Source: Lutjanus erythropterus (lineage: Eukaryota > Chordata > Actinopteri > Lutjaniformes > Lutjanidae). Taken from it: a stretch of 64,000 bases of DNA. This document shows, in pieces, positions 1-13,000 of the stretch. Below the pieces are notes generated by a model. The model did no database searches and was not told where the DNA came from. It worked only from the letters and a program-made list of their open reading frames with translations. Position 1 is the stretch's first letter; each line of letters begins with the position of its first letter. A program made the translations under genes and the position numbers. The stretch spans positions 2,632,024 through 2,696,023 of the forward strand of contig CM034600.1 in the NCBI GenBank assembly GCA_020091685.1, in the 5' to 3' direction.

Positions 1-609
1 CCTGAGGTGTCCATACTGCAAGAAATGATCATTGAAAGCACGTCAAATATTCAGTATCAATATTTAGTGACACATCGATATTTTTGACAACACCTATCCT
101 CAAAGCAGTGAAAAATCATATTTGAAGCATTTAGCAGCAAGGTGTCTTTCCGCAAACACTGAACCTCAGACAAGAGATTGTTCAAATTATTCTAAAGTGG
201 AACTACAAGTGATTTAAGAGAACCTGTCGCATTTACAATTTTCCCTTTTACCTCTGCGGGATTTTGCTACCTTTGGACAGACCCAGGCTAGCCTTTTACC
301 CATCTTTCCAGTCTTTATGCTGCAGCCACTGGTGTGTGATGTGGAAATACATTTTTGTTACTGTACTCAAGCATTTTTTGTCACAAATCACACAATTAGT
401 AATTTTTCTCACTACATTCATTTTTATTTCACTATATGAAAGTAAAACAGTCAGTTACCCCCACTACTGTCATTCCTTGCAACGAAATGAGCTGAAAAAT
501 ACAGGCCTTTAGTTAGTTTCATGTTGTAAAGAATGATTGTTTGCTCTTCATTTTCCATCACTGAACAGTTTGTATTTTATGTCCATTTTGAAAGGATAGT
601 TTTATGGTT

Positions 610-820
610 ATATGAGGCTTGGAGAAGCAGCAGGAGTACTGATGTAGGAAGCAAATTAATGTACTGCTGTTGACAGGGTCAGTGGCAAAACATATTTTAG
701 ACACCTAAAAATCAATATCAGTGTAAGCTATATTTAGTATTTTCACTGTTGTCAGACAGTTTTAGGTGTTTAAAATACATAGAACCCAACTTCAGAAAAT
801 CCAAACTGTGCCTTTAAGAT
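610..820 (+). repeat. Dispersed repeat fragment (copy 1 of a family also at 10905)
   Basis: The stretch with 'ggagaagcagcagg' followed by 'taggaag' and 'gtactgctgt' is closely matched at 10998-11060 inside a DENND2D intron, in the same order and spacing. The two copies are diverged, so this is an old interspersed element. I do not assign a superfamily. Confidence 0.55.
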
Positions 821-1864
821 TCATGAGTACCTTTAGTGTGACGGAATATGTGTGTCAGAGCTTTTGTATTTTATTAATTCCAACCAACTTTTACTTTAGA
901 TATTGAGTTCTCTGAACATGACAGACCTTACACCCCCTGAAGTTCCCCTATCTTCCAAGTACCGCTGGAATGTGTGACTTTCACTTTTACTTGGGCCAGT
1001 TTCCAAGAAGGTTTCCTTCTCTTTCTCACTCCTTTTCTTTCTCTTTCCACTGCTTTTAAGAGTTGTGATTTGTTTCTCCATGTTTAACAAATTTATTTTA
1101 TACACTTGACTTGAGATATTTCTTTATTTGTAATACCAGAATTTGATTGGTCTGAGAAATCAGTTCATCACCAAACCAAGTAAAGTTAACTGTCCTTAAA
1201 GTGAAGATGAAGAATATTTTCTAAAAATAGTCACACTCTGAAGCCTGAGAAGAATTGTACAGTTTGAAAAGTATTAACCAGCTTTTTCCTGAAGCTGTTC
1301 ATCAACCTTCTGAATGAGGTTGACAGTATTTTCCTGTAGAAAGCTGTTTTTCCCACATGCCCCGAATGCAGCACAAGAAACTTGTTTCATCAGTCTGCAG
1401 TAAACAAATGATTCAGCTGTTCGACTGTTAGTGCTGCAACATATACAGAGGATTACTAAGACAGCCAACCTGTTACAAAATCATCGTTGTTAGGCAACAT
1501 GGAGATGTTAACAGTCATTTTTCAATCAAAGTAACTAAGACTGCACCTGTGATTTGCACATATGGGTGGTTTAATCTGCTAAAATGAAGATCCCATGCCA
1601 GGGTCGGTGTCATCGGGGGCATTTGCGGGCCATGCTCGTCCAAATGAGATGTTGTGCCCTCCACCCACAAGCAGGAAAAGCCTATGGCACCAAACTTTGT
1701 GTTAATAAATTTCTATTTATCATATTGAATGTGAAAACCTTAATATTTGGAGGCTCCATAGCAAATGCAAGAACTCATTCTGCACCCTGAGAAATATATT
1801 TTTTGGATCAGAGACATGCAGTGCTCCACAAAAGAAAGACCCAGTTGGTTCAGCTGGTGTTTTA

Positions 1865-2045
1865 GACGGAAACCTGACTTTAAATTATGTTGCACCAAAC
1901 TTTAAAACTATGTTAAAATGAACAATTTAATAAATTAAAATTTAAACCTCTCTTTAAACATCAGTTTGTTTTTTAATCTAACTTTGATTAAGTTAAAACT
2001 AACTCTAAGCTCCAACTTAAACTGTGATCCAGTCTTAAGAAATTT
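1865..2045 (+). repeat. Direct repeat, copy A
   Basis: The blocks 'aaacctgactttaaatt', 'ttgcaccaaactttaaaa', 'aaatttaaacctctcttta' and 'cttaaactgtgatccagtct' recur in the same order at 3038-3218, about 1.2 kb downstream. The copies have diverged by substitutions and small indels. Confidence 0.7.
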
Positions 2046-3037
2046 TTCTGGGGGAAAGTCACTGTTCAGAAGCGGCATGCTTATTTATGCTTTTGTGTTA
2101 GCTGTCGAATGATCTTAGTTGCTTGGTTGAAGCGGATCAGTAAGAGACAAATATTTATGTACCTGAGGGGTGAGAAATACTGTTTCATAAAGCAGGTTTA
2201 AATAAGTCTGATCTAAGTTGTTGTGTAAATGTGACCTTTCTAGACCTGGTCTTGGTCCACCTGGTTTTATTGCGTAGCTTCACCTCAGACTTAACCAGTG
2301 TTCCAACCAATAGCACTTGAACAGAACTTCCTGTTAAGCAGTCCCGCAAAGCAAGTGTGACATTTAGCACGTTCTAGCTAGGCTTGTCAGTGTCATCTTG
2401 CATCTTATATGTCTTTTACATTCATTCTCTGCATTTATGATAGAAAGGAAACTCACATCTCAGCAGTTGCATAACTATACTTGACCTAATTTGATGTCCT
2501 CAGCTGTGATTGTTCTTTATGAAACAGTTTAGTCTTGGTTCAGCTTGTTAGGCCTTAGAGCATCAGGGTATCAGCACTCAGTACCTGTTGACTGAAATAA
2601 TCTAGTACCAGGTAATATTGAAACATCTTCAGTCAAATGATTATTTCTGTACCCATATCAAGAAAAAAATAACTATATGTATGGTTTTGCTCACAGTCAC
2701 AGTCAAGTTGATGCAATGTGATTTGCACTTTACTGCAACTACTACAAATCTGTAGTGGAGAAGTTTAACAAGATATATTTGATGGAGTTGGCAGTTACAC
2801 GCACTGAGATGCCACCAAAACATTTGAAAGTATAGCTACACTACATGCCATCTGACGTCTAATAAAAATAAAATATGAACAGATTATTTCAGGAAAAAAA
2901 GGAAAAACATGGTAATGTGATAAAGCTTCTCAACAAGCAAGGAGAAAAGTTCAGGGTGGACAGCTGCACTGTGTAAACAAGGTGAAATGAAATACTTGTT
3001 TGGTTTCGGTATCACTTTAAGGCTGGTTTCACCAGCA

Positions 3038-3218
3038 GAGATTCATTTTTAAACCTGACTTTAAATTGATCTTGCACCAAACTTTAAAATGATCGTGAAA
3101 TGAAGAAAGATTAAATTTAAACCTCTCTTTACACATCAGTTTGGCTTTGGTTTAAGCCAACATAGTTTAAATTAAAGCTAATTTTCAACTTAAACTGTGA
3201 TCCAGTCTTGAGAAATGA
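3038..3218 (+). repeat. Direct repeat, copy B
   Basis: Second copy of the element at 1865-2045, in the same orientation and with the same order of conserved blocks. It could be two insertions of one MITE family or a local duplication. A third, shorter relative lies near 3655-3745. Confidence 0.7.
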
Positions 3219-4007
3219 ACCAAGTTCCTCTAACAAGTTAGGGGACAGACTCAACCCAGCTGACCTTTATGAAGTGTCTCTTCTTTCTTTCACTCTGGTT
3301 GACAATTCGACCAACAAGTTTTTCTCAAAGCAGGAGAAATTAGAACTTCACTGCCAAACCATCACTGACTTTATAGCTACTTTTTTTTTTTTAGCTTTTT
3401 AGCTCTTTAGCTTTGCATTGCTCATCCAGTCAATTGAGTAATCCCATAACCCTTCTATACAGTGCTTTCCATTCACATATCGTCATTAAATAAAGAAAAA
3501 TAATCAAAAATAATTAAATAAGTACAAATAAATAGTACATATAACTATTGTTTACCTAGTAAACAATATAAGATTTCGAATTTTTTTTAAAAAAAAGCAA
3601 AGCTAGCAAACAGTGTAATGTTTTGATTTACATCAATAAACGTATGCCCTGTCCCTACTAATTTTAAACCTAGTTTAAACCTCAACTCTGATTAGAATTA
3701 AACTTAGATTAAATTCCTCTTTGTTGGTGCAACCCAGTCTTCAGCTACTGTTATTCTTACTGGTATTGGAATCTTTTAATTAATGCACAGCCCCATTAGG
3801 CTCATTCAACCCTGGCCTTTCAAAATCAGCCCCACTCTCAGAGCCGAAGGTTCAGCTTTTGATTGAAATAGAAAGTGGATGCAAACAGGATATGAAATGT
3901 AATATTTTATATGTGATGAAGATAACATATTTAGTAAATGTGGTTTCTACTGAAAAGAAGTCATGTCAGAACTGTTTTTTTAGCCTACTTTTCTCTGTGT
4001 TTTCTAG

Positions 4008-7000
4008 GTGAGCAGCCCAAAGGTAACCTCATCTCTGATGCTGCTGGAAAACACAGTAAGTACAGGAGCTATAGTAGGAAGGGCTGTTTTCTCCACTTTT
4101 CTTTAGACTGTAAAGATAAGATTTTCTTTAAGCATGTTATCTTAGATAGTCTGAGTTTCAGTGGACTATTACTTTGACTATTAATAACCTCTGCCTGTCA
4201 GCTTGCAACGTAGCTCTAAAGTTTATGGCTTTCTCCTTCGCAGAGGAGCAGCTGTTTAAATAGATTACAGTCACAAAAAAATGCATTGGAACATATCAAA
4301 ACATTCGTAGACACTTCATTCCTGCAGCATAATCCACCTCTCCATATTTGATCTGTGTGCTCAGTGTGGATGTCACTGACATAATTCTGAGTGTCAGCAG
4401 AGGACCGATCAGCCAGAATACCACACTAACACTTGTGTGGATGTCCAGGGGAAGTTGATATGTGAAGGTTTCAGTACTGATCAGCTGCTGCTTTTGTTTC
4501 TCCATCAGCCATCCCATCAGGTGAAGATGATGGTGGACGACAGGGGGCCCTCAAGAGGTTCAGTGCCATGTGGACGTCATTCCGCAGAGGCAAAAGAGAT
4601 AGTGAGTATTATGTAAACATGATACACTTTTTTGTGTTACCAATACTTCCTTTTTCTTATTTACTGTTACCTCAGTGCCCTGTCTGACCAGAAAATTGCC
4701 CACTGAAATTCATTTCATCATCCTCATGAAAAAAGTGGCACTAGATGTTTGGTCACATTGTGATTTGGGGTTACATGACTTCTGATATTTTCTAGTCACA
4801 ATGGCGGTGTAGACTTCACAAACTGAACAGACTTCACAAACGGTTTTTGAGCTGCTACAGGGAGTGATCAGAATACTGCTGCAGACACTACGTCCTTCCA
4901 TGTGGCTAACACAGCTCCTCTCTTCCTTCAGCTGCATCTCTTCTGTGCTCTCATGGCACAGGAAATATGGATTAAATCAGTTTTTATTACACCCGGTGCA
5001 GAGGTTTTTGCTTAGGTTCTGAAAACAACAGGAAGTTATCTGATGGCGTAAGCAAATAAAGGCAAAAAACCTCAAAAATTATACTTCCTGTTTACTTCCT
5101 TTATAGCGCCCCAAAACACACTGAAATTAACCACAGTTTTGTCACTTTATAAAACATAATTAGTTTGTACAGCATGCACAATTAAGAAACAAGGTTTACA
5201 CATTTTTGATTAAGTGCTTTAAACTGCTTGAAATTGTAATTGCGTGACTTTCATAATAATCTTTATCTGACTGAGTAGTTTGCTTTTTATTTTGCTTTTG
5301 CCTTTCACACAAAATGAAGATGTATCTGTTTGATCCTCACTTGCCACTGTGTGAGTGTGGCTACACTTGATGACGATCTGTCACCCTTTGTTTAAATTGA
5401 AGTTATTTGTTTGAATGATTGTTGTATATTGGCTCAGCCATGTTTCTGTTAAGAAACATAATTTTGGTTGTTTAAAGCCATTAACATCAGATTTTATGCG
5501 ATGAAGAAATTAAATAGGGCATATCATTTATGTTGCGTGTATAAATATTTCAAATATGACAGCTGCAAGGTGCTAGAAAAGCTAGCGGGAACCAATTTTT
5601 TGTGTTCTGAACTAATTTATTCTTGGTGGACATGCTCTAAACTGTTCAAAGTTAGTTGCGTGAACCAGAACAGGGATGGTTCTGTGTTGGTGTTAAAGGC
5701 CCAAGAGTCACACTTTGAAAAACCTCGGTGAAAGGGATTTAAATGAAAATTCTGGTTTATATCAAATAAAGCTAACTCAAATGTTTCAGAGCTTTGAAGC
5801 TTCTACCATTGCAATGGTTGTTTTGTTTTTGTTTGTTTTTTGTGGAGAGGAAGAAGAAATCACAAAAGACTGAAAAAGAGCGAGAACTTAACCTCCTCTG
5901 TGGTTTTTAACTAGCCTCAAAATCCAAACATAAAAACCAGGCACATGCATCTTATACAAAGAAAAGCAGCCATGTGAGGGAGCATTTCTGCTCTTAGTTC
6001 CACCCTCTGTACTCGCCATGTCTGATGTCTTCCTTCCTATCTCATCATTAGACTCATAATTACAATAATAGCAAAGTATATAAGTATGATAGCTTGTGTT
6101 GCCACCCCCGCCCCTTCACCAGAGCTTCAAACATTCATGGGCAATTCTCACTGAAGCTTAGAAGCCCCAAAAATGGTATTCAGGACAGCCCGAATTTCAG
6201 ACTGACATAGTGCTCATAAGTGTGGTTATTGTGGCTCTTTGGTTGGTGCTGACTTTTCACTTGCCACCTCTGTTGTAGAGTTTCAAATTTAGATTTTACA
6301 TAAATCACTTCAAACTATTGTCTCTAAAATAAACACAGAAAGCAGATGCCTGAAATAGCCATTATGGATAACTGCATAGGATGGTGGTGATAGAGCAGCA
6401 CAAGTTTCATAAAAGTATTTCTTACAGAGCTATTTTATTGCATTTAAATACATTGTGCAGTGGTTTCTGTTTGTCTGGTAGCACAATGTTTAAGCAACTT
6501 GTCCACATATGGATTGTGGCAGATGTAATTTACTACACAGAAATACCAGTAACATGTGTTGTTGATAGAGTACACAAACAGCTGTGTCAGTGTGTGGCAA
6601 CAATCTCCAAAATAATATCAGCACAGATGAGTTCATAGCAAAACAGTCTGTTTACTGTAGTGTTTTACCAAAACTTAGGGATGCACAATACATATCAGAT
6701 ATTGGCCTCTCCAGCTGCACTGGTCTGTAGTGGTATCGGTGCATATTAACTGATAAATATCAGCTATACTAATATCTGATTTGACAGATTATGTCAAAGC
6801 ATTTCATTTAAACTCTTTGGCAAAATGTTCTCTAAAAGCCAGTCTATATTTGTGAAGGCTTTTGATGAACTTTACTTGAAAAATTAACATTTGAAGAGTC
6901 ATAACTGTTTGTTTTCTTATATTGATGTCAGTTCGATTTCAGCTCTGGAACTTTAAATCATCCATCTTTGCTCACTAGGTATCACTCTTTCTTACCCTGG

Positions 7001-10000
7001 GGTTGGTGTATTTTGAAAATATGAAAATGTTTAATTACCAGGTATCTTATAGATATTGGTCATGAGAAGCAGGACAGAAGCAGCTGTCATATTGGTTGAA
7101 AAAATCCATATTGTGCTTCTCTACTAAAACTACTCAGCTGAGTATTAACTCCCAACTTTACTTTTTTTTTCTGCATACCCCAAAGCCTTTGTAGGGCAGA
7201 TCCAGCCTAGTGATCATCAAATTTCACATAGATTATGCCAGCTTAGAATATTTCTGCATGTAAGTGTGGTATTGTAGGGCTTGCATCAGCAGACCTTTAA
7301 CACAGAGAGACACACAGCTGCCAACCTGAACGCTGACAACTCCTTCCTGGGGTGCTTTTATTTTAGACAAAAAGGGAGGAATGCAGCAGAGAACACATGA
7401 ACAGGCTGGCAGCCTGTGAAGGAGACACAGCGAAGCTGTTCTGTTTGTGTGGGGCTGAATAATGGACTCTGGACGGAGCAGGACAGTCAACAGGAGACAT
7501 GGGTGTATAGAGATGTCAGGCCAACATTTGTGAGCAAACATTTGTTGCAGACACTGTAAATGAATAATTAACTAAAATGACAGTTTCATACAAAGAGTGG
7601 ATAAATGTAATTATATTCAACAGTCAGTTGAATATCAGAAAAAACATAATCATCAGTTGACATGTAACAAAATATTATCTTACTTCATTGTAATATTAAT
7701 ATTGTTATATTGTCATTGCAACAACTACCTAATTTTACCAAACACACTGTAACATACCTACAAACTGTGCTGAGCTGTGCTGTGTTAATAAGCAGTTGTA
7801 GATGAATACAGATGTTGTTGACAGTCAGGAGATAAAATCATACAGTGTCTGTACTGATTCTAGTTTTTTGCCTTCTGATCAGGTCACTGCGTCTCATTCT
7901 CATTTAGATCATTCTCAGTGTGTTTGAGTGTAGTGACTTGAGCTGGAATTGCCAACAACACTTCTAACTAGAAGTGTTTTTAAAGTAACTGTTTAACATT
8001 TGGGGAATGCTTAGCTTATGCTAACTTAGGCTAGCCACGTCGACCCTCCATCTCTGTGCACAGCACACAGTCATGAGACTCAGATCCATCTGAACGTCTC
8101 ACTCTCAGAAAAAAGAGAATACATTTTCTCCAAAAACGTTGCACTTTTCCTTAATGGTGCCACATAGTGGGCGCCCCAGTAGCTCGGCTGGTGGAGCATG
8201 TGGCTCTTTAACAGTGCTGTGGGTCTACTTTCAGCTTGTGACCCTTGTGACCCAGCTTGTGCTGAATGTCTTAAGTCTTGAATCTCATGTCATGTTGGTC
8301 AGCTCATTAAAAGTTAGCTTTTCTTTTCCTCCAGTTGAAAAAATACTTTGCAGCTTATTGGATGAACCATCTGACCGATATATTTCTCTTGCTCTCGAGG
8401 CAAGGTTGAAAAGTATTACACTGTTGTGATATGAGCCATGACATTGCAATCTAATGAGGCCTGTCAACCTTTCTGTGTAGATCAGAGGGGTAACTTTGCA
8501 CGTATTTCTCCGTTTCTGTGTAGGATCTAAAGACCCTGAGCCTTTAGAGGCACCCAGCCCTCTGGCGGCAGACGAGAAATCCAGGCAGCACCGCTACGTC
8601 AGCGGTCAGTACTTCTTTGAGTATCTGGTGGTGGTCAGCCTCAAGAAGGCCAAGGACAGCAGCAACTATGAACCTCAGATCACCTACCAGTTTCCCAAGG
8701 TCAGTTTGATGGTGGACTGTGAACATACATGCAGTAGGTCAGCCCGAAGACCTAAACCTGGAGTAAGACAGATTACAATTGCACATTTTTCCCCTTGGAA
8801 AAGACATTACAAGACACAGAATTTAAGATAAGATACAAAAGGATAATCCTTTATTAATTCCACGGTGGGAAAATTAGTAGTGTCACAGCAGAAACAGGGG
8901 ATAGCACAATAACAGAAACACCAATAAAGAGCCAGATTTAATGAATAAGTAAACAAGCAAGGTACAAACAGGATAAAATAGAAATAAACTTAAGAAAATA
9001 TATGTATACCAGAGAAAATCAAACAATCTAAACAAACAGACTCAGCTGAATTTACACTTTTGCACACAGGAAGTTTTCTTCAGAAAATAATAAATAACAA
9101 ATGAGTCACCTTACATTGTTTTCGCTTGCCTAATAACTTGGAGCAAAAAGAACTAGATTATCAGCTTATCAATCTAAAGTATTTTTTTTCTTCAAGATGT
9201 TTAATTGAGTGTTAAATCAGAGGAACTGAGGTTTCTTGGCGGAGAAACCAGAGTGAAGCAGAGGAAAGTAATCAAGAGATGTTTATATTGTGCAGAGTTT
9301 TTATGAACAGAGATGTGTGTGTGTGTATTTGCTTTCAGAGAGATGGGATGGCCAGATTTCAGAAGGAGGAGGAGGAGAAGACGCTCAAGGCAATCACTCT
9401 GTTTTGTTTCCCAGAAGGCATCAACTGGGCTCCTCTAACAGAATACCACAGGTACAGCTGCTCCTCTGTCTGCTGTTTTTTTTTTTGTTTTTTTACTCTG
9501 ATAACCTTTATTCCTGTATTCATGGTTCACTTCATTTTGCATCAGTGTACATCACTTGTTCTGAGTGTTTCTGGTCTATTTCCAGTGAAACCTTCTCATT
9601 TGTTCTGACTGAGATTGACGGCAGCAGAAGAAATGGATACTGCAGGAGGTTACTGGTCAGTGTGACTGTAGGCGTCTTCACTGTGTCATCATTTAGATCT
9701 TATTTTCTGCTGCTAATTCAATATCCTCTCCTTTCGCTTTTTAATCTGTAGCCTGGAGGAAGAGGAGCTCGACCTCCTGAGGCTTACTGTATCATCAGCA
9801 CGCTTGCTTGTTTCGGCCTCTTCTCCAAGGTGAGTTCAGGAAATCTTTTACACGTGTCTTTCAGCTTATTTCTTATTGTTTTGAAATGTAGCACTTTCAG
9901 AACTCTAACAATTAGTGTCCTCAATCCCCACATATTTGCTGGGTGTTTTTAAAAGAAAGGGTGATGTATCACACTTTCTTGGAACGCGTTAGAGGCATCA

Positions 10001-13000
10001 AAATTTGAATGAGTGTATATTTATAAAATCCAGTAAAGTTTATCAGTTTGAACTTTAAATACTACTGGCATTTTTACTGATTTATCTGTATTTGTGTATT
10101 GTATGTAAGAGCGGCTCTGTGGTGAGCTAACAACACTAACAGAGCAGTAAATGTGTCAAGGGTGTGACACTTATTTATTATTAACTGGGAGACACACCTG
10201 TGTCAGGTGGTTTTCTGTTTGTCTAGTGATATGTGTCATTCGCTCTGAATGCAGAAGCAATTGGAGTGAAACGTTGCTGTGAATAAATGATTCTCCGAAT
10301 CAGGACACTGAAGTTGTGACCTCTGGAACTTTCTAGGAATTAGATCCAATACATTTAAATTTGGCTACTTAAAGGTCAATAAACATAAATTAATGGTTTA
10401 GTATTTCCCTACCAGAATGTTCTTCCTGGCAGTATGGGCAAGGATTTGAAACAGCCCTTTGATCCTCATCTTAATTATTGTTTATTTTTATTTATACTTT
10501 TGTAAAGTACATTGTAACGTTGTAAAGAGTGAGTTGGGTATATACGTTATATGTGTCTGTACTGTGTCATGACGTTGTGTTTCCTGTGTGTGTGCAGATA
10601 TTTGACGAGGTGGAGAAGCGGCGGCAGATCTCCATGGCCATGATCTACCCATTCATGCAGAAGCTGAGGGAGGCTCCATTCCCAGCTCCGGGAAACACTG
10701 TGGAGATTAAGAGCTTCATTCCTGAGTCGGGCACTGAGGTCAGACCAAACCCCCCCACCTTCCGCTCATAAGAGTCCGCTTAAAGTTTGATGATATTGAT
10801 ATTAAATATCCATGTGCTTTTTCTCAGTGTTACAGCAGATCCATCGAGCAGTTTATTCTGTCTTATCATGAAACTTGATGGCTTAAATCAGAGTTTAACT
10901 GTAAAGGGATAGTTTGAATTATTTGAAGTGGGTTTGTATGAGGTACTTACCCATAGTCAGCGTATTACCAGCAGTCGATGGCAGTCGACACACCCCCAGT
11001 TTGGAGAAGCAGCAGGTGCACTGGCATAGGAAGTTAGGCAGTGTACTGCTGTGATGGGTCAATAGCACATAAAAATACAGTTAAACAGTTAAATGGGAAA
11101 ATTCTGCACTTTTCCTGTGGATGTCAAGTCAGTGTTGATGGTAAATGTTGTCACTTGAAGCAATAAACTCCTCAGTGCTGCTATATTGGTCAAGAAAGCT
11201 GAGCTCTCCTGCTCCTGGAGTTGTGGCAGCTTCTGACACCCAGGGCCAGGTTGCTGTGTATCACCATCAAGGCTATATCTGTTACTTTGTTGCTCAAAAC
11301 ATAGTGTTAGGTGAGAAAAATACTCATCTAGCACGCTAGTTCTTCCTCAAAGGGACAGTTCACCATCACCATCCTACCTGTAGTGCAGTTTGTCCATCTA
11401 CATTTTTTTGGTGTGAGTTGCAGAGTTTGGGAGATATCAGCTGTAGAGATGTCTGCCTTCTGTCAAGTATAATGGGATTAAATGGCACTTGGCTTGTAGA
11501 GCAGAAAACTCCAAAAAATACAGTTAAGAAATTCAAAACCATTTCCCTTTCGGGAAATCACGTCCTGGATACTCAAGATAATCCACAGACCTTGTTGTGA
11601 GCAGTTACATGTAGGGACTGCTGTCTTTCTAGTAGAAAGAAATTAGTTTCAATAGATTCTATTACAGAAAAAACTAGATCACTGTGATACCGTGCAATTC
11701 AGAAAGAACAACAGATTTTGCAGCAGGAGATCTCAGCAATTTATTGCTTCAATTGACTACATTCAGCATCAACACTGACTGGACATCCACATGAAAAGTC
11801 CTGAAACTTCCCTATAAATGCTTTTCAGCCTTTTCCAGTGGGAAACTTCCACGATGATGTAAAAAAAATATATATTTCAGCTCAAATTAAAATAGACTAG
11901 CTCATTTAATCCAATCAGTCGCTTTATTTATAGGGTGATGGCATCATAAAATGATGACAGACATTTGAGGCTTCATTTGAAAAACTCAGTAGAGGCTTTG
12001 AATGTAAAAACAAACAAAAAAAAGAATGATACCACTCCAGAAACAGCATGCTGTATTATAAAGGTCATAAAGAGTCCTACATTTTTACATTTCATCTTAC
12101 AAGGAAGTTTTTCTTCACCACAGTGCTTGTTCTTGGTGGAAACTACTGGCTCTAGAAAGAGTATGATCAGGGGGCTGTAATGAGGCTATTAGTCCTCTGC
12201 ATCAGCTGCCTGTGCTTCATTTTATGCCCTCTCTCTCTCTGCCCCCTTTCCTGGCCACTCTTCAGCTGTTTAAAAAGTGCCCTGAAATTACTTTACAATT
12301 TGACACTATACAAATAGAACTGAAGAGAAAAAAATGAACCCGCAGAAACCCAGGATACAAAAATGCAACCCAGATTGTAGCCTACCGTTTTCCTTTTAAA
12401 TTTGAAAAAGCTCTCACAAGTTTGTCTTACTCTAATCTTGATAGAATACTATGAGAGTTTAGAGCCTGATGTCTGCAGGTGGAATCTCCCTCTGCAGTAA
12501 TCTAGAGGATTTCCCAGCATCTGCCAGTCAGCTGGCATTCTGACATTTAAAGTCACTAGAGGAAAATATTACACAGAGGACGAGATGTTATCTTAGGCAG
12601 TGGAAGTTCCAAAGGACTGTGGTGATAAGAGTTCTTCAGAACTGACAAACATGAATACAGAGGCAGTTGCCATTACTCACACTCTCCTATTTCTCTGAAA
12701 AACTGTGAAACTATAAGGAGGCTAAAAGAATGAAAAACTCTCCCACACTCTGATACACACGGCTAAACACAGTACTGCATAACACAACGACTTACTATAT
12801 TGAGATCCTCCAGGTGGGTGTGTTCGCGTGGAGTTGTGTCTGAACCTGTCCTGCATTACCCAACCTTTAGCACATATCTCCCATCAGGCCACTTGCCATG
12901 TTTCAACAGTTCACCATCATCTCAAGTATCACTGATGGTGGTGTCGGTTTGAGCTACAGTTACTTTGGCCAGCCCTCAGGCTGAAGGAAGGACAAAGACA

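Larger units (their letters stand above)
1..4007. other. Non-coding 5' region upstream of the first recognised DENND2D exon
   Basis: AT-rich sequence without a convincing exon. It holds a fragment of a dispersed repeat (610-820), a pair of direct repeats (1865-2045 and 3038-3218) and a weaker related piece near 3655-3745 that ends in a similar 'gcaacccagtctt' motif. The first exon of DENND2D is expected here or beyond the window edge, because the exon at 4008 enters in phase 1. I could not pick it out with any confidence. Short open frames here look like chance. Confidence 0.5.
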
